DNA from: Paragorgia papillata
Lineage: Eukaryota; Cnidaria; Anthozoa; Scleralcyonacea; Coralliidae
Reading direction: 5' to 3'
Length of the DNA: 64,000 nucleotides
NCBI GenBank assembly: GCA_035771165.1
Contig: JAWNZC010000319.1
Location: 72,001 to 136,000, forward strand
Below are positions 57,053 through 64,000 of the stretch, piece by piece (position 1 is the first letter of the stretch; every line of letters begins with the position of its first letter). A program made the position numbers and the translations under genes. Under the pieces are notes generated by a model, which did no database searches, was not told the DNA's origin, and saw only the letters and a list, made by a program, of their open reading frames with translations.

Positions 57053-58994
57053 GGACGGACGGACGGACGGACGGACAGACGGACGGACGGACGGACGGAC
57101 GGACGGACGGACAGACGGACGGACAGACGGACGGACGGACAGACAGAAAGAAAGACGGACAGACGGACGGACGGACGGATGGACGAACGGACGGACGGAC
57201 GAACGAACGAACGAACGAACGAACGAACGAACGAACGAACGAACGAACGAAGAAACTCACAGGAAGAAGATAAAGCTTCTTGATAGCTTCCTGCGCTACA
57301 CAGATAACTCATCAGAGCAGCGCAATTGTCTTGTAGCATTTTCCCTCCACCAAGGAAAGGGTCTATACCAGATCAGTGGCCACTACATGAATATATATGC
57401 CTTGGTATTATTTGCAACCTTAGCTCTCAATCGGAGACTCGGTGATTAGAGCGTCTATATAAATCAAGGGGGAGCATGGGTGGCGTATGCTGTTAGGGCG
57501 CTGCCTCTCACCAAAAGTTAAGCCCGGTTAGACAGGGTTAGTACTTGGATGGGTGACCGCTTGTCGTTGTCGAGCTGGAAACTCATGTGAGTAGAGTTGT
57601 AGTTGATCTCTCCGGTGCTTCGAGGGTTTTTCGTGGGTTCTCCGGTTTTCCTCCCTCCATAAAACCAACACTTACATCATGGTAGTCATGTTCAATTGGG
57701 GCATTTCGCTCTGTTTGACCACCAGTTGCTATAGGCAATAAAGTTATTAAATCTAAATCTAAAATCTAAAATTATTAGGTTGATGGTTTGACCCCTGTCT
57801 GGGGCTGGGAAACATTTTCTGAGTATTTGAGCTTGACGAACGTCCACCATAGTGTAATAGAACACGCATGAACACTATAGAAGTAAAGCCATCCTCGCTT
57901 CCGTGACAACTCTCCTATCCGCGAGCTAGGATATAGATCGCTTTTCTTAACCTATTCCTGCCTGAGCTGGCCAAAAACAGCCCCTTTATTGTGTTACTCC
58001 GTCTAACACCAGAGGAATTTACTCGTAAAAGAGGGAACCCTCAGACATCCTAGACAGCAATGGGTTAACAAGTGATTAACCCATTCCTACCTGAGCTGGC
58101 CAAAAATGGGCCCCTTTATTGTTTTACTCTGTCTAACACCAGATTTCACACATCAAAGGGAGAACCCTCAGACATCCTAGGCAGTTAATTTAAACTGCTC
58201 GAATAATTACTAATGTTTATAGCTATTAATTCTAGGTCTATCACATCTTGTGGATAACGTTGGAAAAATACATGGCGATCATCTACCCATTGCAACACAA
58301 ATCTCAGTTAGACCACACTCGGGTCAAAATTATTATTCTCTGCACGTGGTCAGGCTCAATGTTCGTCGCCCTAGTCGAACTCATTTGGTTGGTGGACCAC
58401 GAAGGACCATTGACTGACTTCTCAGACGATGTCAAACGGAAAGAACTAATCCACAACCTCGTCATATTCGTCGCGTGTTTCGTGCTGCCCGTAGCGGTCA
58501 TGCTTTTCGCTTACACGTCTATATTTCTACGAATTTTACGGCAACATTCGAGCATTCGAGGAAACCACAGCCAACGGAGAGACGGGTTGATGATCACTAC
58601 GAAACAAATCCCTCAGAAAATGAAATCCGCCTTGCTTTTCTTTACACTTCTCGCCGTTTTCATCTTTTGTTGGTTCTGGTGGTTCTCGGCGTTATTCTAT
58701 ACTGAGTTACCCGATGACTACCCATGGCCTCCTCACTATGTGTTCCAACTACTGTCAGCGCTGCGTTATAGTACATCGTTTATTAACCCAATCCTGTATA
58801 CATTTTTCAAACGTGATTTCAGAAAGGCATTGAAGAAGTTAACAAACCGAGCTCGTTTGGCTCCGACGAGACACCAGACTACCTTAATGTTAGCGTGTGT
58901 TAGCCATGGAGCGTTACATGGAGGTCAGAATGCGGCCGCTGGCCCAAGTGGTTCGAGAAGAGTTAGACAAGTTGACGTGACTTCCTCTGATTAA
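56553..58994 (+). CDS. Rhodopsin-like GPCR 2, two exons, 353 aa
   Basis: Seven-transmembrane receptor, ligand unknown. Exons 56553-56855 and 58236-58994. N-glycosylation sequons N3 and N9. TM1 N36, TM2 LAISD with D64, TM3 E111-K112-Y113 (DRY position) followed by YPL, TM4 W139, TM5 P186 and Y194, TM6 F243-I-F-C-W247-F-W249 (Trp at the proline position), TM7 N285-P286-I-L-Y289. The C-tail of about 60 residues ends in a basic, Ser-rich stretch. Shared TM2, TM3, TM6 and TM7 text with GPCR1 shows they are tandem duplicates. Confidence 0.9.
56993..57252. repeat. Compound GAAC/AGAC/GGAC microsatellite in the GPCR2 intron
   Basis: Tetramer blocks GAAC, then CAGA, then CGGA with CAGA interspersed, then GAAC again. 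The Arg/Thr/Asp and Ser/Val/Arg frames on both strands are artefacts. The flanking text 'ggtggtgccctgtttgggg' resembles that before the GAAC tract in TFAP2 intron 2 ('cggtgccctgtttggcgtc'). Confidence 0.96.
57400..57850 (+). repeat. tRNA-like SINE split by the 5S SINE
   Basis: The left half ends '...gtgattagagcgtctatat' near 57460. The right half resumes 'aggttgatggtttgacccc' near 57778 with the standard 'tgagcttgacgaacgtccac' tail. Between them lies a 5S-derived SINE. Confidence 0.7.
57472..57772 (+). mobile_element. 5S rRNA-derived SINE, copy 3, alternative 3' end
   Basis: 'gggtggcgtatgctgttagg' and the 5S-like block with 'ggttagtacttggatgggtg'. The 3' half differs from copies 1 and 2: after 'tcctccctccataaaacc' it has 'gaccaccagttgctatagg' + 'caataaagttattaaatc' and a short 'taaatctaaaatctaaaa' tail. 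Two 3' modules therefore exist for the same head. Confidence 0.85.
57945..58190. repeat. Two tandem units of about 125 bp in the GPCR2 intron
   Basis: 'ttcctgcctgagctggccaa' + 'cccctttattgtgttactc' + 'cgtctaacaccagaggaatt' + 'ccctcagacatcctagacag', repeated once. Related in wording to the 'taacgccagacgattttac' repeats. Confidence 0.85.
58236..58994 (+). CDS. GPCR2 exon 2 (TM3 end to C-tail)
   Basis: Acceptor TATTAATTCTAG, phase 0. Starts VYHILWITLEKYMAIIYPL and runs 252 codons to TAA at 58992-58994. Contains TM4-TM7 with no intron before TM6, unlike GPCR1. Confidence 0.92.
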   Translation, partial: VYHILWITLEKYMAIIYPLQHKSQLDHTRVKIIILCTWSGSMFVALVELIWLVDHEGPLTDFSDDVKRKELIHNLVIFVACFVLPVAVMLFAYTSIFLRILRQHSSIRGNHSQRRDGLMITTKQIPQKMKSALLFFTLLAVFIFCWFWWFSALFYTELPDDYPWPPHYVFQLLSALRYSTSFINPILYTFFKRDFRKALKKLTNRARLAPTRHQTTLMLACVSHGALHGGQNAAAGPSGSRRVRQVDVTSSD

Positions 58995-59010
58995 CGGTGC
59001 AGATTGGGGA

Positions 59011-59205
59011 GCACGGGTGGCGTGTACTGTTATAGCGCGCTGCCTCTCACCAAAAGTTAAGCCCGGTTAGACGGGGTTAGTACTTGGATGGGTGACCGCT
59101 TGGGAATGACCCCGTTGTCGAGCTTGGAACTCATGTGAGTAGAGTTGTATAGTTGATCTCTCCTGTGATTCGAGTTTTTTTCACCGGGTTTCCCGGAAAA
59201 TCAAT
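59011..59205 (+). mobile_element. 5S rRNA-derived SINE, copy 4, 3'-truncated
   Basis: Begins 'gagcacgggtggcgtgtact' only about 17 bp after the GPCR2 stop. The 5S-like block 'ggttagtacttggatgggtg' + 'accgcttgggaatgacccc' is the best preserved in the window. It ends abruptly after 'tttcaccgggtttcccgg'. It probably lies in the GPCR2 3' UTR. Confidence 0.88.
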
Positions 59206-59312
59206 TGCCATGATTTATTTCACATGCACTACACAAATAATTTATACATGGAGAGAATAAGCATAAAAAAAAAATTAAGAAAAACATACAGGTTCAATAG
59301 GTAAATATTACA

Positions 59313-59632
59313 ACATAGTCAATCGAGATATGGTCTGGAAACTCAGCTAAAGTCTTTGGTCTATCTTTTTGTTCGCCTTTATGCATTTTTGTGCACGGTG
59401 CATGCACGGTCACTGAACACATTGTATTTTAGTACAATGAAGGAATTGTCCAATAGCAACGTTTCAGTTCAATCACTCAACCGTGCTATTTAAATATTAA
59501 TAAACCTAAAACAAAGGATGTGCACGGTGTAAGCACGTGGTGTAAGGTACGGTTCAACATAAAATCACAGTTCATTATAGGAGCTTTGAAGTTTGCCGAG
59601 TTTCCAGACCATATCTCGATTGACTATGCTTA
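59313..59632. mobile_element. Inverted-repeat element
   Basis: 'catagtcaatcgagatatgg' + 'tctggaaactc' at 59315-59345 is mirrored exactly by 'gagtttccagaccatatctc' + 'gattgactatg' at 59598-59628. The central part has two 'gtgcacggtg' words and no coding capacity. Confidence 0.85.
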
Positions 59633-59884
59633 CAATTAAGGAAGTGCACGATGGCCAAAGTAGATTGAGCTTTCGAGTTCGCCATTAGAAAGATCGTAAT
59701 AGGAAACTAAATAATATATATAGTCAAGACGTTTTCAAGGTCTAGAAATAGCCGTCGGCAATAATGTATAGGATACTGAGTCATGTTCACTAAATACAGT
59801 CAAATTAAATCGTCCATTTGTACTACTAAGCAGTATAGTCTATAGCCGTCTCGAAATCAATGATATTTTTTGTAATATTTAAAA
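59633..59884. other. Non-coding, nothing recognised
   Basis: No feature supported. Confidence 0.35.
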
Positions 59885-59892
59885 CATGAGCA

Positions 59893-59968
59893 GCAGTGTT
59901 TTATCAGATTTAAAAGACGAGGTGATAGCCGAGTGTTTTAGATCTGATAAAACACGTACTGCGAATGT
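59893..59968. repeat. Short hairpin
   Basis: GCAGTGTTTTATCAGAT is mirrored by ATCTGATAAAACACGTACTGC with about 30 nt between. It could be a decayed palindromic element. Confidence 0.75.
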
Positions 59969-60700
59969 TTTAAATAGCTTCAAAAACGACCCATTTTGTA
60001 AGTTCATTGGCGTAGTAAGTTTGAAAAATAACCTTGTCTAAGCCGAGAAAATCAAAGCTAAAGTTTATGTAAATCAGGAGGTTTCTTTATCATATATAAA
60101 ACCACGGACATGGTACTGATTTCCTTTGTGTTTTCCTCATGAATTATTGAATAGTTCTTAAACTATTCGTTGACAATGACTTTCGAGATCAGTATGTATA
60201 TAATCTGATTTTGTATACCATTACTGTAATACGCCTTGTTAGAAATCCTTCCATAAAAACGAGACAAAAAAAAACAAACCACGACAAAAAAACCAACCCA
60301 CTACAAAATACAAAATAAATTTGATAAAATCATCGTTAACAACAACACTCGAGATCCATGTGGGCTATGCTGTTATAATAAGAAGATTTCTTTAAAATGA
60401 TATTAGATTATAATTGTGTAAAGGTTATTGCGTGTTGTTATATAATTGTTTCTACATACAGGTCTCATTTAAGAAATGAGCACATTTAACTCTGATAAAT
60501 GGGGCTTCGCTTGAAATGGAGTCAGTATTTCGTTGGTAAAAATTGACACGATAGGAGTTAATATTTGTAATACGGGGCTAATCTTTGTAACGTGATTTTG
60601 TAATACGGGGCTAATCTTTGTAGCATGATATACACTATAAGTGTAGACTAAGTATATATATTGTCTGAAGATCGTCTACGGGCGTGAAACTCCTGAGCAA
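59969..60700. other. Non-coding with minor repeats
   Basis: A damaged family A relic near 60490-60540 ('gtcagtatttcgttggtaaa') and a duplicated 'gtaatacggggctaatcttt' near 60570-60625. Nothing else supported. Confidence 0.5.
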
Positions 60701-61088
60701 CAACGAACACCCTTTATTTATATATATATTTCATGATTGAGTTGGTTTTCTTTGATGTCCCGTGGTCTGTATATAGCATACAGCCTTATGAATACTAATT
60801 AGATAAGAAATGAAGAAAAAACTAGGAAAATCTTTGTCCAAGGTGGAAAAAATAGACAAAACTTTGTTGGAAAACCTCCTCACTACGCGTCCTCGGGGCT
60901 GTATATAGCATTTTCTCTAGCGTTCTCTGGATTTATCTCTTACTTATACATATATATATATATGAGTAAATTTATTTTTTTCGAGGTCGCGGGTTCGAAT
61001 CCCGTCAGGGATACTCAGACATTTTTCTGAGTATAAAGCTTGAGAACAAATTTTACTCATATTACACCAAGCTACAAACTTCACTCTT

Positions 61089-61135
<47 letters not shown>

Positions 61136-61269
61136 CATAATATACTATCTTTTACCACTGGGAATAGTGGTGATTTCCTCACACCGTAATGCTAACCCAT
61201 GGTAACCCATCACACATCGTGCGGTTCCTCATGATAACCCTACCTCCTTGTAAACAGGCCCTAAAAGAC

Positions 61270-61300
<31 letters not shown>
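60701..61300. repeat. TA microsatellites with a tRNA-like remnant
   Basis: TA runs at about 60945-60962, 61091-61130 and 61268-61293. Between them 'gaggtcgcgggttcgaatcc' (about 60982-61001) is an intact box B, the 3' half of a tRNA-like repeat with tail 'tgagtataaagcttgag'. Confidence 0.8.
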
Positions 61301-62580
61301 ATAGCATTGTCCATGACCACGAGAATAGAGGACCCTCATGCAGCGCTAGAAATAAAGCGTACTATTTTATATATCCAAACATGGTGTCAGGAGCGGGATT
61401 GTGAATGAAGAGCACTGTCTAAAGCGGAGAACCTAAGCAGCGAAGAAATCTACTATTTTATATATCCAAACAAAATTCTCGGCATGAGTTTAGCATCTCA
61501 GTTTACTTTGGTCTACTAAAACACTACTACCTACACAGACATGGCACTCTACTCTTTTCAAATGACTTTGCGCTTTTTTCCGATCAAAATCAAATACTGA
61601 GCGCCTGTCTTAATAAAAGAATAATATCAAACTAATTTCCTATTATATATACACGAAAAGACAGCGTTAATAAGTATAAGCCGTTCCATATTTCCACAAA
61701 GAATACCATATATAATCGTTAAAAAGTCGCTGCGCGTTGTGAATTGTTTATACAAAATCTCATTTGAAATGAGTTTACGCCTGTTCGGCTCAATATACGT
61801 CAAAATCAAATAGTGAGTCAGTGCCTGTCTTAATCAAAGCAAAACAAACTGACTGCTCATTAGGCACAGACAGACAGCGTTCATGAATTCTCCGTGGAAA
61901 CAAAGTAGGCTTGTGAAACATCTTAACTTCAAATTTAAATAATTAAGATTTCATTGTTCGGAAGGTGTGTGCGTGTCTACTCAATTTGACAAGTAAAATT
62001 AATGAATGGTTTAAAGCGTTTGTTATTAGACTTATTCAATTTAACCACGAGTTCAGTGAGAAATACAATATTCCAGATAAGATTGAACTACAAGCACCGC
62101 AGTATTTAAATTTCCGAGGGATCAATGTTTGGGGTTGTGTTTTCTGAGTGAAATTTAAATTGGCACAAACTCCTATCAAGTCAATAGCTCATGGCTCACT
62201 TTGATGTTAATTGTTGATTGTAAGAAGCGATACACTGTTTAGCCTATTTAAATCAATATATTATTTGATTTAATGAATTTTTACGAGGAGAAAAATATCT
62301 TTCTAAAGAACAACAACCCCTGCTAACTCTACCCTCATTTTTTTTTTATAATAATCCTTCTTCGAAAAAAGAATAAATTTAAACAAAAAAGAAACCAGAA
62401 TTACATTTGGAATTGAAAATGAACCACGTCTGCGTTTTTACTTCCTGATTCTCTAGTGACAGAAAAAAGCGTCGAAAAAATTCAAATTAACTTTTTCAAA
62501 TATTTGTCCGTAATAATTCGCGTTTAATTTATAGTTTTTCTTCAATTAAGACAGTATAGCAAACTTTAATTATTCTTTAT
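61301..62580. other. Non-coding, nothing recognised
   Basis: A duplicated 'ctattttatatatccaaaca' phrase (61361, 61451) and a diverged repeated phrase around 'caaatactgagcgcctgtct' / 'caaatagtgagtcagtgcctg' are the only structures. The 60-codon frame at 61965-62147 is not convincing. Confidence 0.4.
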
Positions 62581-62851
62581 TATTGAGTTTTGATTTTTCA
62601 ACAAATAGTCCGAGCTTTTATTACGCAGCTAAGGTTACGAATGTGTTTACAAAGCTTCAAATTACCTTTCGGCAAATTCTTCGATAGAGCTGTACTGTTA
62701 ACTGGTAACCACACTGAACCTTTAAAAACAGCGTGGGAGGACTCGCTTTGTGCATTTCAAAGCCGACACACCGTGGAGAAGTCGCGCAGCGTTGCCACTC
62801 AAGCGGTTATCGTTTTTTTTCTCGTCAATTTTCTAACCAGAGTTTTTCGCA
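62581..62851 (+). promoter_or_regulatory. 5' flank / UTR of the edge gene
   Basis: Less AT-rich from about 62680. No TATA box is clear. A frame open through it belongs to a different phase from the gene and is ignored. Confidence 0.3.
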
Positions 62852-63179
62852 ATGCAGTTTCCTCATCATGAATTTGCGGCTAGTCATCCTGAAAATAGAC
62901 TAATGTATTACCCGTCTTCTGAACACCTCTGCTCTTGTACGAAGTGTCTTCGACGGAAATATTCCAGCTACGAAAACGCGCATTTGATGCAACGACAAGA
63001 ACTGCAAACACAACAGCGCAGGTTGATGTATTCGTCTCATCATGTCTCTTTACCATCGCCTCCAATGCCAGCTCCATTTAGCCAGTTCTTAGAAGCTAGA
63101 TCGTATTATCCTGGCGCCGCCCTTACAGCGATGGGAACGATGCCACGTTACGGCTTCGAGCACGACGTCCTTCAACATG
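62852..63179 (+). CDS. Probable first coding exon of an unrecognised gene (continues past the window)
   Basis: ATG with G at -3, then 109 codons plus one base to a strong donor (GTAAGT at 63180). Composition is rich in His, Pro, Tyr, Met and Gln with a Cys pair C-S-C-T-K-C (residues about 27-32) and basic stretch LRRKYSS. It ends RYGFEHDVLQH. No signal peptide or membrane segment. Such N-termini are common in developmental transcription factors, with the DNA-binding domain in a later exon, but I cannot name a family. No second exon is visible up to 64000. Confidence 0.55.
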
Positions 63180-63180
63180 G

Positions 63181-63429
63181 TAAGTTTGGCAAAAAGAAAA
63201 AAACATTTTACACCTATCTTTAAAACTCTTCATTGTATTCTAATCGGTTCTTCTCTATATATGTAAGACTCCTTGTTCCTTTTGCTTTTTATTTTGGCTA
63301 TACGCTTCCTATTTTTTCACCTATACTGGCTTAAGACTCTTTACTGATCTTTTATATAGTTTGTACTGTTGGATTTTTCCCTGTTGTACCTTTTATTTTT
63401 TATGTATATAGTGTACAACTGAAATAAAG

Positions 63430-63460
<31 letters not shown>

Positions 63461-64000
63461 TAAACAATTTACTTTGACGAAGCGCTTTGTGTTTTGCTCA
63501 AAACCTCAGTATTCCATGCTCACAGTGTTTTACTATATCGTAGCACACTGCCTATGAAGTCGACTCTTACAGTGTTAAATACTCACATATATGTAATCCT
63601 ATAGGATTCTTTTCTGCATCTATGTGATTACAATTGGTTTTAACTTATTGTAACGTTCGTATAGAACAGTACTTGTTTAACAGACGTTTGGGGTATAGAC
63701 GATCGCCAAGTTCAGAAAATGTTTGTAAGCTAATGCAGACATGAGGGATCGAATCTGGAACATTGTAATCTAAACGCTCTAACCATTGAGCTACTGAGGT
63801 TAGGATGGAGAACTAAGGCTGCAAATTCATATAGTCATTTGTTTTCTAAGCAGTAGCGTTCGCACAATGAGATGTATATAGTTAAAGTACACATACTTTA
63901 ATATCTGATATAGATCAGAAAGATTGGCCAAAAGTCAACGAAACAAAATTAAGCAATGTCGTGAGAAAACTTAAAGAATTCCTTTAATCTTTATTAACTT
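63181..64000. other. Probable first intron of the edge gene
   Basis: Contains a TA microsatellite (63429-63458), a decayed family A relic near 63470-63560 ('tttgacgaagcgctttg') and, at about 63745-63805, a tRNA-like unit on the minus strand ('agtagctcaatggttagagc'). No exon is seen. Confidence 0.5.

Noticed and set aside
56899..57339. Arg/Ser/Val-rich and Arg/Thr/Asp-rich ORFs on both strands
   Set aside because: Translation of the GAAC/AGAC/GGAC microsatellite in the GPCR2 intron.

Overview
This looks like a stretch of animal nuclear genome. The genes have introns with GT/AG splice sites, a metazoan-specific transcription factor gene is present, tRNA- and 5S-derived repeats are dispersed through it, and most of the DNA is AT-rich repeat. 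A non-bilaterian animal, most likely a cnidarian, fits best: the rhodopsin-type receptors are divergent, and repeat modules built around phrases such as 'gccagacgattttactc' are ones I associate with cnidarian genomes. That placement is inference. I could not test it by database search.

Three protein-coding loci are well supported. (1) A seven-exon TFAP2/AP-2 transcription factor gene on the + strand (29969-44112). All splice phases join to give 521 codons plus a stop, including a 37-nt micro-exon. (2) A two-exon rhodopsin-like GPCR (50613-53241, 364 aa). (3) A second two-exon GPCR about 3 kb downstream (56553-58994, 353 aa). The receptors are paralogues: both have E-K-Y in place of D-R-Y and a Trp in place of the TM6 proline, but they carry introns at different places. 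A fourth locus starts near the right edge (62852-63179) as a probable first coding exon of an unrecognised gene that runs on past the next intron. Two fragments of LINE reverse-transcriptase C-termini are present (43449-43562, 54170-54435).

Regions: 1-29 kb is essentially gene-free. It holds tRNA-like repeats, tandem satellites, inverted-repeat (MITE-like) elements and hammerhead-ribozyme-bearing repeats. 30-44 kb is the TFAP2 gene, whose introns are packed with satellites and nested elements. 44-50 kb is intergenic, repeat-rich, with two weak small ORFs. 50.6-59 kb is the GPCR pair, with 5S-derived SINEs around and inside the second gene. 59-64 kb is intergenic with the edge gene.

The most interesting signal is a set of small hammerhead-ribozyme-like motifs. 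Each reads CTGANGA + one base + short stem II + GAAA + a self-complementary tetranucleotide + cleavage base + short stem I. They occur in three sequence families whose stems I, II and III differ in sequence but keep their pairing. One family lies in tandem 120-bp units. The architecture matches the stem-III-less, dimer-acting hammerheads reported with Penelope-like retroelements, and the tandem layout suggests small self-processed (possibly circular) RNAs.
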